Shown: positions 45,557-57,573 of the stretch, one piece after another | How positions within the stretch are numbered: position 1 is the stretch's first letter | Layout of the letters: every line of letters begins with the position of its first letter | Position numbers and translations under genes: made by a program | The notes under the pieces: model-generated | Told to the model about the DNA's origin: nothing | Seen by the model: only the letters and a program-made list of their open reading frames with translations | The model's database searches: none | DNA from: Lamellibrachia columna | Taxonomy: Eukaryota > Annelida > Polychaeta > Sabellida > Siboglinidae | Reading direction: 5' to 3' | NCBI GenBank assembly: GCA_963662155.1 | Contig: OY759262.1 | Location: forward strand, 15,023,782 to 15,087,781 | DNA: 64,000 nt

Positions 45557-48500
45557 CATACGTATGCATGCATGTTCACACATGTAATATTATATGAAAT
45601 ATTAATGAGTCCAGGGTACCTCATTATTGTCCACATATATTATGAATGTGTGTGGATGTTGCATGATTTGTACGTGGCAAAATGCAAGTAAAACATAAAA
45701 TATACTGTATGCACACATAATTTTGTGAGCAGAATTTATAGTGAATTAATTTTGATTATAAAATGGATGATGTAGTGTTCATTTTATTTTTCAGCTCTGT
45801 GTTAGAAACTCATTATATTTCACCTAAGTTTATGGCTAAGTAAAGAATGCCATCACAGATTAAACCATCACTATTGTCAGCTACTGCCCTTATGATATTT
45901 GATGTGTACATTTGCACATGTGTGATGCTGTAGTATAAATTTTTAATCATACATTTTGTATAGATGTACTTGCTCAAACAAAATGTGGGTCATTGAAGTG
46001 GGTCAAACTGGGACAACGGTATAACTGGTAACCGCTGCGGCTGGCTCTGTCGAGCTGTTACGCTGGAACGGGTCCAGGGGCTGCATTAGTCGGATCACAA
46101 CACCGTCGCACAGTCTGTATTCTCAATAGTAGGCTGGCTGGCATGACATCATGGGCTACTTGTTGTACAAAAGCAGTCTGTGAATGGTGTATGTGCTGCA
46201 TTGACACTGGAGGACTATCTGGAAACTGGTTCTCGAGATTTGACCCAGTGGGTAATAGAGGATTTCCCATCTGGTCTCATGGATAGATAGCACGCCAAAC
46301 GTAAGCACCTTCCTCTAGTGTTATTTCAAGTAAGCGTTTGCGATGAAATCAAAATGTTGGTTTGCCACTTTGAACTACCAGCATTTTGTGAAATAACACA
46401 AAACAGGGGCATCTGTTTTTGCAACTGCCTTGTCATATGTGATACAGCGATGTTGTGTAGATGTTCAGAAATTGTCATGTTCAGCTATGTATAAAATATT
46501 ACCATCTGCATTTGGAATGTTGACTGATTTTCAAGAAGGATTGGTCTAGGTCCATGGACACAGCCGTGCAGACATGTTTACTGTACTAAGCAGCACAACA
46601 GATCATTGTAACAGGATATGGCACAACAGGGAGTGGTCACAATAGTGGATGTTGTACGTAAGAAAGAGGGTTGTCGGTGGGAGGGGTCATAGCAAGAAGT
46701 GGTCTCTTCCTGTGGGTAGACATTTAAGTGTTTTTTGCAGTAGGAAAAATTTGGTCACACAGTTTCTAAATGTTGCCATTTGTTGTTTCGTAGCAAGTGT
46801 CACTCGTGAGTTGTTGACAAGGGACACTAAGAACATTTGTCACACTGGTTAAATGGCTGTTAAAGAACGGGTGTCGCATTGTGACAGTTGGCCACAGCTC
46901 CCGATTGTTGTCAAACATACTGTATATTCTACATTTACATTGCCATTGACCGCGTTATGGTGAATGGGCTTCAAGCAATGACAAACTGCCATGTGTGTGC
47001 TGTTGAAAACCCTGAATTACATTCTCTGCCACACCCCATTTAAGGTCACTCTCATGAAGAAATGTGTGTTTTAATGGGCTGCAACATGGAGAATGTATTG
47101 GTAATCACTAAAAACTAATTGGCAACATATAAACATGTTTGTGAAAATTGATGGGTGGGACGCTTTAAACTGTGTGCATGAAATTCTAGGAAGTAAAGTA
47201 GCTTGTTATTAATTAGCCAAATTAGTAAGATGAAAAATACCAGAATATAATGGAAAACATTGGCATCTCATATGCACTATTTAATTACTTCTTTATCATT
47301 GCTGAAATTGTGTTAAAGCATGGAATCGGAATCGATGCATATACTGTTTGAATATTTAAAAATATTGACCTTAAAATACTTACTTATACTTAGAATACAT
47401 ATTTATTGAGATTATAATATTATGTATGACGACAACAACAAAAGGAAGGTGCGGTAGTATAGTAGTTAACTCATACCAGAGATCAGCGCTCAACATTAGA
47501 GACTGTGTATGCCTTGGGGCTCATATAATCGAGTTAATGTGGTCCCATCTCATTAAGTGGGGATGTAAAAAATGCAACCTGGCAGTGACCACCGTCAGTG
47601 CCAACATAGAAGGTTGGTTTGGCGTAACATTATAAAAAAGACAAACTGAGTTGAATGAGGCTTCAGGAGACCACAAGTAACCACAGCACATGATATACAG
47701 AGTGGTCGGTTACTAGAACGTGCCAAGTGCTGGAAAGAAAGAAGGATTGGTAGGCTTTGTATTGCTAGAGAAGAAATATATAATATTTTTATTACATGTG
47801 TGTTTTCATTCTTTTGAATGTGTCCTGTTCCACATACTGGTGCTAATTGGTGCAAGTGTAGTTTTATGGGGTATTTGGCCAACTGATATAGAGTGAGCAC
47901 TTCACAAATCTAAAAAAAACAGCAAAAGGGTTTCATCGATTTTAATGATCACATCAATAAACTGGTTTTTATATAAATTGTTTTTTATCATTGTCGTAGA
48001 TGGGCACAGGACTCAAACATGTTGCTCCAGGTTCCCACTTGCATAGAAATCAATAAATTTGTGCCTTGCCTGTCATTAGGCAATGATTGACTTGCGGACT
48101 AATGACAATTAAATTATGCATAACTGTGTGCACCAAAGTAATCAGGTTTCAGGGACACCACATCCTATCTACATCCATGGTGGCATTATCTGTGTGAACT
48201 ATTGTCTGCATAATCCGTTGTGGAGGATTACATGTAAAATAAGATTTAATCTGTTATGTGGGCAACATGAAAATTACAGTCATTTGCTGCAATTTCAGAA
48301 TTGTGCAGAAATGAATACCGCCCGTCTGTGTTGAATACACATATGTGAACATGATCCCACTGCTGATGTTTATTTGCTGATGCAATCTATGTTTTCAGTG
48401 TTTTCTTTTTGAAACTCTAATTTCCTTTGTTGATTAAATCCTTTCCATTGTAGTTATTTTCAGTAATAAGTGATGTTTTCTGTAAATTCAAAATGTAATG

Positions 48501-49030
48501 TGAGATAGTACAAAAGCTTGGGTTGAGAAAGCTGTGAATAGTGTAGATTTGCCAGTCGTTGAGACAGAGTACCCTGGGGCGGATGCCGAGACTGCATTGT
48601 AGTTACCCATACCTCAACCAAACAGAATGTTCTGCAGTTAAATTCGAACAATTTACTGCTCTGGTATAATGCCTGTCATCTGGTATAAAGCCTGTCATCT
48701 GCAAAGTGGATAGACTCTCTAACGTTTGGATGTGTTGTGTATAGCAGTTCATAGTGGATAAACACTTAACAGAAAGTAGCCTACTTTGTAGCGTGTCCTG
48801 TTCTGGTGCAAAACGTGTCAAGCCAATCTAGGACTTTGTGACTTCCAATGTTAGCTCCTGCCTTCTATTTGTCATTTGTATAGTTCTTGCTATTTTCTAA
48901 TGAGTTAATTAACTTTAATATTTTTATTTTATTTATTTTTATATTTTGACATGCTCACAATACTAGTTAACATAGAGTTAATTGGTGCACAGTGCTTTCA
49001 AATCAAGCAGTAAAATGTGATAAAAATAAG
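45557..49030. other. Intronic stretch, no gene recognised
   Basis: Short ORFs only. A 19-bp duplication (CTGGTATAATGCCTGTCAT) sits at 48659-48697. A weak tRNA-like word near 47443 was not convincing. Confidence 0.5.
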
Positions 49031-49044
49031 CCATTACCAAATAT

Positions 49045-49735
49045 CTACTTCTTCTTCCTCTTGCTCCCTTGCGGGGTGGGGTCCAAGTCACTTGGCAGCT
49101 TCTTCTACTTTCGTTGTTAACTCTCCACCTCCCTCAATCTTCTGCGATGGTCTTCCACTCTTGGCCATTCGTACCTGTCCGTTCGACACAATCTTTCCAT
49201 CGCAGCTTTGGTCTTCCTCTTCTTCTGCCACCTTCTTCTGCTTTCCATGCTCTTTTTGACAGTCTGTCTTCGCCCATTCTTTGCACATGTCCTGCCCATC
49301 TCATTCTGCTTCCGGCTACTTTCATCTGTAGGTGTTTTTTCATACCAATCTCTTCTCGCAATTCCTTCATCTTCCTTCTATCTTCTTGGGTTACTTTGCA
49401 TATTCGTCGGACCCAGTTGTTTTCTGTTATCTGTATCTTCTCCTCCTGTCTCTCTGTCAGTGCCAGTGTTCCTAACCCGTATATACAGACTGGTACCACG
49501 CAGGCTTCCAACCCTTTTCCTTTTAGTTGTTTCTTCAGTTTTCTGTCCCACATAATGCCTTCCACTCTCATCCACGCTGCTGCTCCTGCTTGCACTCTCC
49601 TCTGTATTTCCTTACTACTTCCTCCATCCTCACACACTGTGCCGCCCAAGCATACAAAACTGTTCACTTGTTTAATGGTCTTTCCGTCAACAACTACATG
49701 TAGATCTACCTCCTGTTTGCCTATCCACATTACTT
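49045..49735 (-). mobile_element. 5'-truncated LINE fragment with 14-bp target-site duplication
   Basis: Minus frame: MEVMWIGKQEVDLHV, FVCLGGTVCEDGGSSKEI, GAAAWMRVEGIMWDRKL, RMRWAGHVQRMGEDRLSKRA, RRRGRPKLRWKDCVE, the C-terminal part of the same RT class as 31350-32837 but a different subfamily. The 14-bp flank CCATTACCAAATAT occurs at 49031-49044 and 49736-49749; a third copy lies at 49761-49774. The frame is open for about 200 codons, so the copy is fairly young. Confidence 0.9.
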
Positions 49736-50131
49736 CCATTACCAAATATATTAATTAATTCCATTACCAAATATATTAAACTTTAATATCGAGAAAATAA
49801 ATAAACCTGTATTTACAGCAGTTTTCAAGGTTATTACAAGGTTATTTATTTTCATGCATGTATGCATGCACACACATACACGTAAACATAAAATCATGAG
49901 GAATATTATATAAGTAGATATCACATTTTCATCCAATATGGAAATGCTAATACTTGAATATGAGTTTATGGTAAATTTTTCATTGTGGTATGAAAACATT
50001 GAAATTATGTTCAGGAATCACATTTTTGTGAAACCTACAATGATTCGTGTGTAACTAGTGACCTTGTCCATGTTGAGACAGTTTGATCCAGCTGTAGCAT
50101 GGAATCCCTGGCATGCTGCCATTTTAGCTCC

Positions 50132-50232
50132 ATGGACTCAATTGGAACACTCAATAGGAACGCTCTATGGACTCAATTGGAACACTCTGTGGACTCAATT
50201 GGAACACTCTGTGGACTCAACTGGAACACTGC
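50132..50232. repeat. 22-bp tandem repeat, 4-5 copies
   Basis: Unit TGGACTCAATTGGAACACTC plus TG, with one shortened, diverged unit. Confidence 0.9.
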
Positions 50233-51809
50233 ATGCGTTTGCGTTATACCACAACATGCCACAAATACACAGAATGCACTTGCATGTCTAAATGGCATTC
50301 TTACCCAGGTTGATACATGCGAGGCGTGCCTGTGTAATCTAACACAGACACTGTCACCCCATGGCATAGGCGGCTATAGTAGCTTCTAGCCACCAACAGA
50401 AGCAGGATTCCATGCTGTGTACAACGAGCATTGTTATTTAATAATTGTCCGTCTGTTATTGTGGTGGCTGACGTAAATTGGATAAAAGCTGCTTGTCAAC
50501 CAAATAACTGCCATCATTCGGTTGAGGTCTTTGGACATTTACAAGTACATGATGCGGGTCATGGAAGTAAATCATCATGGCCTGGAAAATTATGGAATTT
50601 TATTAAAAATCATGGAATTTGAAAGTGGTGTTTGATTAAAAATAATTTTGCCTACGAGTTGCTGTTATTTTGATGAACAGTAAACAACCATCCAGAATTT
50701 TTTTGTTTTTAAACAAATCAAATTTATAATTGTGCTTCTAACTTGGGCAGACTATATTTATTTTTGTTTACAAGGTTTGTTCTTCCATATGGGTGAATAA
50801 TATGTAGGTGGTGAAACGGTTGGTTGGACTAGCATCAGTGTTTACGTGGACTAGCTCTCGTTTCAACTGGTACAGTGTCATACCTACAAAAGAGACATTG
50901 TCTCGATAAACGTTTTCAACATTGCCCTGGAGGTATGCTGGGCATAAATTTGGGCAACATGCTTGAATGACATTGTTGGTGTTTAACTTTCATGTTTTTG
51001 TAGTTAGTATTCTACTCATTGCTCTTTATTGCTGTATTCCATCTGGAGGTTGATATTCTCATTCCATAACCATGGAACTGTCGCTTTGATCAAGACCAGC
51101 AACTCAACGCACTGGGTACTGATTTACAGTTAGGAATAAGTGTCATCATAAAAGCTGCAGGTGCTTATACTGAGGGCAAGTAAAATACCCCACACTGGGT
51201 ACATGCTGTAGACTCAAGGCGTGGCAGCCCCTGTATCTAACCTACCAGTGTCTGAGCAACAACAGTGTCCATGGTACACGTCACTAAATATCCTGTACGA
51301 AGACATGGATGAATAAACTAATTAATGACACTCTATTTATGTAATTTATACACCGACGTTGTTTCACAACAAGTGGACTACCAGCATTGTAATTACTGGA
51401 TGATTGAAAAGAAAATTGTCTAATTGCGGGATGTCTAAACGGAAGCACATTGTATAATGGTTGGTGATAACCAGTGTATAATAACATCTCATGTTTGTGG
51501 CGTGCATAATAATTATTATGTTTATCTGAGCATTGTTCTGGGGAAGAATTGTGTATAATTACTGTCTGAAAGGTAGTGCAGCTGCTAAAACACAAGATGC
51601 TTTGCAAATTCTGTGTGACAGTTGTCTAAGTGCAGCATGTTTCCGTAATTAAGTACAGGGGCCAGGGGGCCACGGACCCAGGGCCAGGGACCCAGGGAAG
51701 TGCCCAATCTGCTGTGTCACTGCCTGTTCCAAGTGGCTGTACAATCTGCAAGGACATATCCTGGGTGTTGCTATTGTCTGGTGTGATGTGTCACTGCACT
51801 GAATGAATC

Positions 51810-51914
51810 CAGTAAGCCCCCTCCACCCCATCCCACCCCTCTACCGCCCATCCCACCCCTCTCCACTCACCCACCCCTCTACCCCCCATCCCACTCCTCT
51901 CCACCCCACCATCC
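51810..51914. repeat. C-rich pyrimidine minisatellite
   Basis: Irregular repeats of CCCATCCCACCCCTCT; strong strand asymmetry (almost no G on the plus strand). Confidence 0.85.
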
Positions 51915-52609
51915 ATTCTGATTGAATCGGGTCACACAAAGAATGTGTTCAACAGCCAATGATAAGCCAGGGAGTTTTTACCATGCCAGCTAAGTTAGAA
52001 CTTTGTTTCACATGCTCTCCACTGCTGTTATCACGGAGGCCCGAGTTATCTGGCCTTGTCGTTAACCTCCATAACATTTTCTGCTGCTGTTTTCTATAAG
52101 CGTTATTTAGAGCGTGGTTTTAATGGGATGTCAGGGGGGAATGAACAGACGATTGTTAGAATCACTTATGATAGTTGCATGACTAGCTTTGTTGTCTGTG
52201 TTTGCAATGACACATGCATTTAGACAATTAAAGCATTTCTGTATGATCTGCTGAAAGGGTGTAGGCAAACTTTTTTTTCTGTATGTTTGAAATAGTTGTT
52301 GTCATACCCGGTTGTGCTTTAGGGCATGACATCTAATATGGGCCATTTTAGACGGCCGCTTTTCATCACAGTTATGTTTATTTGGTGGAGGTTGTCATCT
52401 AATTGGTTTTCTTTACATTTTATACATGTCCTATGCTAAAGATACGTACACTGGAACATTAATTACAGAGCCATATTAGTATAAATTAGGGTATAAATGA
52501 TAACAGTTAGTCTGCCCAGTACGCTTTTAATTAAATAGAAAAAAATATAAATGTACAGTTCTTAAATAAGTCATATCTTGTTCTCTAGGACATAATTATG
52601 TGCTTCACC

Positions 52610-53935
52610 ACTGCTAGACCTGTTGACTCGAACATCCTCTCTGGGAAGAATTAAACGTCACTACAATTATTGTAAGAAAGCTACTCAAGTACGTACTTCC
52701 GTCACTGTGCAGCCAAGTACTAATTAAACGTCACTACAATTATTGTATGAAAGCTACTCAAGTACGTACTTCCGTCACTGTGCAGCCAAGTACTAATTAA
52801 ACGTCACTACAATTATTGTATGAAAGCTACTCAAGTACGTACTTCCGTCACTGTGCAGCCAAGTACTAATTAAACGTCACTACAATTATTGTATGAAAGC
52901 TACTCAAGTACGTACTTCCGTCACTGTGCAGCCAAGTACTAATTAAACGTCACTACAATTATTGTATGAAAGCTACTCAAGTACGTACTTCCGTCACTGT
53001 GCAGCCAAGTACTAATTAAACGTCACTACAATTATTGTATGAAAGCTATTCATATAAGTACTTCCGTCACTGTGCAGCCAAGTACTAATTAAACGTCACT
53101 ACAATTATTGTATGAAAGCTACTCAAGTACGTACTTCCGTCACTGTGCAGCCAAGTACTAATTAAACGTCACTACAATTATTGTATGAAAGCTACTCAAG
53201 TACGTACTTCCGTCACTGTGCAGCCAAGTACTAATTAAACGTCACTACAATTATTGTATGAAAGCTACTCAAGTACGTACTTCCGTCACTGTGCAGCCAA
53301 GTACTAATTAAACGTCACTACAATTATTGTATGAAAGCTACTCAAGTACGTACTTCCATCACTGTGCAGCCAAGTACTAATTAAACGTCACTACAATTAT
53401 TGTATGAAAGCTACTCAAGTACGTACTTCCGTCACTGTGCAGCCAAGTACTAATTAAACGTCACTACAATTATTGTATGAAAGCTACTCAAGTACGTACT
53501 TCCGTCACTGTGCAGCCAAGTACTAATTAAACGTCACTACAATTATTGTATGAAAGCTACTCAAGTACGTACTTCCGTCACTGTGCAGCCAAGTACTAAT
53601 TAAACGTCACTACAATTATTGTATGAAAGCTATTCATATAAGTACTTCCGTCACTGTGCAGCCAAGTACTAATTAAACGTCACTACAATTATTGTATGAA
53701 AGCTATTCATATAAGTACTTCCGTCACTGTGCAGCCAAGTACTAATTAAACGTCACTACAATTATTGTATGAAAGCTATTCATATAAGTACTTCCACCAC
53801 TGTGTACAGCCAAGTACTAATTTGTACAGCTGAGTGAGTTGGGGCAATGGGGAGTGAACACAACTGCCTAAACTGTGAAATGGCAGCAATTGTATGCAAA
53901 CCCAGGTCCTCTTTATTGATAATAATTAGGACTTA
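52610..53935 (-). mobile_element. tRNA-derived SINE with its inner segment amplified into a satellite
   Basis: Left flank: AGACCTGTTGACTCGAACAT then CTCTCTGGGAAG, equal to the SINE body. Right flank: AGCCAAGTACTAATTTGTAC, AGCTGAGTGAGTTGGGGCAA and GGGAGTGAACACAACTGCC, equal to the SINE continuing toward its head. Between them lie 16 copies of a 73-bp block that aligns with the SINE's own middle part (compare 34795-34870). Confidence 0.8.
52650..53817. repeat. 73-bp satellite, 16 copies
   Basis: Unit: ATTAAACGTCACTACAATTA, TTGTATGAAAGCTACTCAAG, TACGTACTTCCGTCACTGTG, CAGCCAAGTACTA. Most copies are nearly identical. A second type (GCTATTCATATAAG in place of GCTACTCAAGTACG) occurs at the sixth unit and in the last three units, showing amplification in blocks or conversion. 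Confidence 0.95.
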
Positions 53936-54336
53936 TAAAGGACCATGATGGCTAACCCATACATAGGAACACACAGTAAAGACAGTAATTACACAACATT
54001 CTGATATTAACACATATAATTAGACAAATAAAATATATAAAAATACATCGCATTGTTAATATATTAAAATTATTATTATTTTATATTATAAATGATTAGG
54101 AATAAATTACTTAAACAAACATTTAAGATATTAAAAATACTGTAGTTGATTGAGGGTGAAATGCTATACCACTATCATGCCTCACAGTCAACCACAACAA
54201 CAACATAAATTTAGGTGCATGTCTTAGGGACCTACTCAAAACATTGATGTTTGATGAAATTGGTTTTATTGGCGGCAGTAGCTATTTCGCTATGCATGGT
54301 TGGAGTCACCTGACGAATATAGAATTGCTGTTGCAA

Positions 54337-54600
54337 CACCTGTATGGACGGGGACGAACACCTGTATGGACTAGGACGAACACCTGTATGGACGAGGACG
54401 AACACCTGTATGGACGAGGACGAACACCTGTATGGACGAGGACGAACACCTGTATGGACGAGGACGAACACCTGTATGGACGAGGACGAACACCTGTATG
54501 GACGAGGACGAACACCTGTATGGACGAGGATGAACACCTGTATGGACGAGGACGAAAACCTGTAGGGACGAGGATGAACACCTGTATGGACGAGGACAAT
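54337..54600. repeat. 22-bp satellite, 12 copies
   Basis: Unit CACCTGTATGGACGAGGACG plus AA. Because 22 is not a multiple of 3 and the unit lacks stops in every phase, all six frames are open, giving ORFs of 73-128 codons on both strands. These are not genes. Confidence 0.95.
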
Positions 54601-55439
54601 TCAAAAGTATCCACAAGTCAATGTGATTAAATGTTTCATGTTACAGTAGGTTAGATGATATAGGTTTCATATAATATTGTTCATTGACATTGAGAAGATT
54701 GTATGCAATCCCATAAGATTTAAGAGTGGCATTACATGGAAACAATAATTATATGGGCAACATTTTTTCTGGTAAAACGCAGTATTTATTCTCAGAATCG
54801 TTAACACAAATGTCATTATAGATGTCGCCAGCATAAATGGTTACTATTGACCATGTCACAGATATGGTGGGCATATGACTTCACTAATGTTCTTACTGTA
54901 ACCTAATAAGCTGGTAATTTTATTGACCCAGCCTGAAAATGTAGCACTAATGTGACCTAAGAATGGTCGTATCTCTAGTGCCATTCATGATACTCAGATT
55001 ACACTGCAACTTTCTGAGAAACTGTTTTTCTGTGTATTGTGCATGCAGCATACAGTACAATGCATGCAGCTATTTATCAAATGATGCATTTTCATTTAAG
55101 TATTTCAGAGTATACCGTACAGTTCCCAATAGAAGCGCAGTACCTAAACACACCACATTTCTCCTAAATGAAACTGCACACGAAAACAGGATTGATGGTA
55201 CATAAACATTTAATTCAGAACCATGTTTAAAGATCTATAGCCTATTCAGACATGTTAATCGTGGTTGTACTCTTGTTGAACATTGCTGGGCATTACCTAT
55301 GTTGGAACTGCATGAGTGATGTGGGCATGCATGCAGTTTGTGCGTGCACCCACCCCAGTAGATTGCAGCACTTGCAACAGAAACAAATAGAAACGCCCCC
55401 AAGCCTTCACGCACGGCACGTCTATTGCTATAATTAGCC

Positions 55440-55850
55440 ACTAGGGGTGTAAGAGTACATGTACATGCATTGCAGTAGTTGATGTTACGAAGCAATATTA
55501 TCGATAGTAAATTTAACTATCTATGGTTATCGCCAATAGTACATTGAACTATTGATAGTAACGATAGATGGCAAAACAATTCAGCCTGGCTACTTGTGCC
55601 ACTGTTGTACTATAAACATATTTTTTCAACGATGTATTTTTATTTATTTACCAACATTTTAACACTACCTCGAAGTCTACGCTGCACCCATCAGTTACAG
55701 TGGGGACTGTATTCGTGGCTATTTGCTATTCTATTATACTACCGCAATACAATCACGATAGTTACGAAACTATCGCGATAATATTGCAATAGTTTTATAG
55801 CTATCACGATACTATCGCAATAATAAAACTATCCCTGATAGTCTCCCCTA
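55440..55850. mobile_element. hAT-like end-repeat fragment (ATCGATAGT-rich)
   Basis: Starts TAGGGGTGTAAGAG and ends with the complement of TAGGGGAGAC. Between them are many ATCGATAGTT / TATCGCGATA words in both orientations at each end. This resembles hAT elements with TAGGGGTG ends. No matching target duplication was found, so it may be truncated. It ends about 65 bp before the zinc-finger exon. Confidence 0.4.
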
Positions 55851-55916
55851 TTGGGAACCATGTTGTATATATATTCTTTGTATGAAATCTGACCCAGTAT
55901 TTTCGCTGTGCTTCAG

Positions 55917-56268
55917 GTACATCTACAAACTCATCACCACAGCAAACCAAGTCACAGAGCCTTCCGCCGCCGTCATTGGAGCGGTCTCGACAGCCATCAC
56001 CAGGCGGTGATGGGGGTGGAGGTGGACAGCAGGACCCACAACATGGAGCTGTTGCCATGACAACGGTGTCAGTAACGAACAAGCCACGTGGAAAGGGGCG
56101 ACCTGCTAAGGTTGGAGGGTCGGCGGCCAGACAGGGCGTCTATTGTCCCGTCTGTGGTAAAATCTTCAATAACTCGAGCGCACTCGCAAAACACAAGTTG
56201 ACGCACAGCGATGAGCGGAAGTATGTGTGTATGATCTGTTCGAAGGCCTTCAAACGCCAGGACCATCT
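55917..56268 (+). CDS. TRERF1-like: TRERF1/ZNF541-family protein, exon with C2H2 fingers 1 and 2
   Basis: Acceptor TGCTTCAG (55916), donor CT|GTGAGT (56269), entered in phase 1 and left in phase 2. After a proline/serine/glycine-rich linker and a basic patch with KPRGKGRPAK (AT-hook-like GRP core) come finger 1, YCPVCGKIFNNSSALAKHKL with TH, and finger 2, YVCMICSKAFKRQDHL, whose last part is on the next exon. Both have the CxxC...HxxxH spacing. The KAFKRQDHLNGHM sequence across the joint is the most recognisable ZNF541/TRERF1 signature. Confidence 0.93.
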
Positions 56269-56612
56269 GTGAGTTGGATCTTTTTTTGTGTTTAGATGAA
56301 GGCTTTCATATGCCAACATCATCTGTGATATCTTCTTCCTGAAGTAAGGCTTTCAGAGGCCATAACAATCTGTCAGTTGGAACTCCTTTATATGGTTAGA
56401 TGAAGGAAGGTTTCAGATGCCTGATAATTATGTTAACCTTGTGTGGGGCGTAGTGGTTAGAATGCCAGACTCTCAGTCGAGAGAACCCGGGTTTGAATCC
56501 TCTTGCTGCCATTTCGATCATAAGTTTAACATTTTTCATGATCATGTGATTTACAATCGTGTTTTGGAAGTAATAATGTATCTTTTTCACAGACATTTTC
56601 CGACATTTTCAG
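56269..56612. other. Intron 3 of the TRERF1-like gene
   Basis: 344 bp, GTGAGT to TTTTCAG. Contains a tRNA-like SINE head at 56441-56510. Confidence 0.85.
56441..56510 (+). mobile_element. tRNA-derived SINE head
   Basis: GTGTGGGGCGTAGTGGTTAG, then GCCAGACTCTCAGTCGAGAG, then the B box GGTTTGAATCC (56490-56500) and TCTTGCTGCC. The head matches the SINE at 34940-35005, but the following body is different, so it is another subfamily or a truncated copy. It lies just over 100 bp before an exon. Not called a tRNA gene: no acceptor stem pairing and no T/D-loop fold is evident. Confidence 0.65.
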
Positions 56613-56945
56613 AAATGGTCACATGATGACACACCGAAGCAAGAAGCCGTTTGAGTGTAAGGTGGAGGGGTGTGACAAGAGTTACTGCGATTCTCGCTCA
56701 TTGCGACGCCACCTGGAGAATCACCACCAGCACAACCTCGAGACAGTCGCAGCAGCGGTAGCAGCAGGCGTCGACATCTCAGCGGGGACATCGTTCTTCC
56801 AGTTCGACATGCCGCCGCATCGACAACCGCAGAGTAACTACCACCAGGACAGCGACCCCCAGAAGTCTCCCGGCTACCTGCAGCAAGTCAGCCCTATCAG
56901 TCCGGCTGCTGGCGTACATCCGAGACAGGCTTTCGAACAGCTTGA
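56613..56945 (+). CDS. TRERF1-like: TRERF1/ZNF541-family protein, exon with finger 3
   Basis: Acceptor TTTTCAG (56612); the joint reads RQDHL-NGHMMTH, completing finger 2. Finger 3 follows: FECKVEGCDKSYCDSRSLRR with HLENHH, the C-x4-C type with the conserved GCxKSYCDxRSLRRH block of this family. The rest is a Q/P/S-rich disordered stretch (YHQDSDPQKSPGYLQQVSPI). Donor GA|GTAAGT at 56946, phase 2. With the preceding exon this gives a three-finger DNA-binding unit, at about residues 375-460. Confidence 0.95.
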
Positions 56946-57473
56946 GTAAGTGCATTTATATGTTATTTTGTCACTTCAACATGTACTGAAATGTGAAAAT
57001 ACAAACACGGACTCGTAAAATATGTTTGTTATTGTTCTACATTTTCATTTTTTTTAAATTAACAATAATGAGTACAGTATTGATGTAAAAGGAAATCATT
57101 GGTCTTTATTGCAATAAAACGGACCCATTTTTATTTGTTTTGCATGCTAATGAATCTATTTGTGATATTTAGACATAGCAATTACACTTCACTAAATAGT
57201 TATTGGTGAACAACATAGCAATTACACTTTACTAAATAGTTATTGGCGAATAACTAATGGGTGATTCTTAACCAGGAAAGCGTTGTTGCTTTTTTAACCA
57301 AGGAGGCAGGATGATGGACATTTCAGATTTGATGTGAATTGATGACTTGTTGATATACAGAATGTCGTATGTGATGTTATGTTCAATGTAAAAATACTAC
57401 CAATTCAATTCTCACTGCATTCAGCACAATACAATTGTTCTGTGTTCACGTGTTTGTGTGATTGTGTCACCAG
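56946..57473. other. Intron 4 of the TRERF1-like gene
   Basis: GTAAGT to GTCACCAG. Contains a 41-bp tandem duplication at 57171-57252; otherwise nothing seen. Confidence 0.85.
57171..57252. repeat. 41-bp tandem duplication
   Basis: ACATAGCAATTACACTTCAC... repeated once with few differences. Confidence 0.9.
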
Positions 57474-57573
57474 GGGGCTGAAGCCAGTGCCGTGCACTCT
57501 GTGTCAGAAGCGATTCAAGAATGTCGCCGCACTCAACGGGCACATGCGATTACATGGAGGTTACTTCAAGAAG
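57474..57573 (+). CDS. TRERF1-like: TRERF1/ZNF541-family protein, exon with finger 4
   Basis: 100-bp exon, acceptor CACCAG (57473), donor AAGAAG|GTAATT (57574), entered in phase 2 and left in phase 0. It encodes GLKPVPCTLCQKRFKNVAAL then NGHMRLHGGYFKK, a single C2H2 finger with the ALNGHMRLHGG ending that is diagnostic of TRERF1 and ZNF541. It is separated from fingers 1-3 by about 70 disordered residues, as in the vertebrate proteins. Confidence 0.95.

Larger units (their letters stand above)
49775..52609. other. Intronic stretch, no gene recognised
   Basis: Apart from the 22-bp repeat at 50132 and the C-rich tract at 51810, only short ORFs without motifs. Confidence 0.5.
18296..55916. other. 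Intron 2 of the TRERF1-like gene (37.6 kb)
   Basis: Bounded by GTAAGC at 18296 and TGCTTCAG at 55916. It is a repeat reservoir: hAT-like element, endonuclease-RT LINE, hAT transposase relic, MITEs, minus-strand LINE fragments, SINEs and satellites. No second host gene is convincing. Gaps where I see nothing beyond short chance ORFs: 20620-21845, 28665-29685, 38565-39955, 40315-41085, 43535-45035, 53940-54335 and 54605-55435. Confidence 0.75.

Noticed and set aside
47443..47490. tRNA-like words (GGTGCGGTAGTATAGTAGTT)
   Set aside because: No B box in the right place and no cloverleaf; too weak for a tRNA gene or SINE.
54232..54630. ORFs of 73-128 codons on both strands
   Set aside because: Products of the 22-bp satellite, open in all six frames.
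56441..56510. Functional tRNA gene
   Set aside because: A and B boxes are present but no acceptor stem pairing; matches the SINE head instead.
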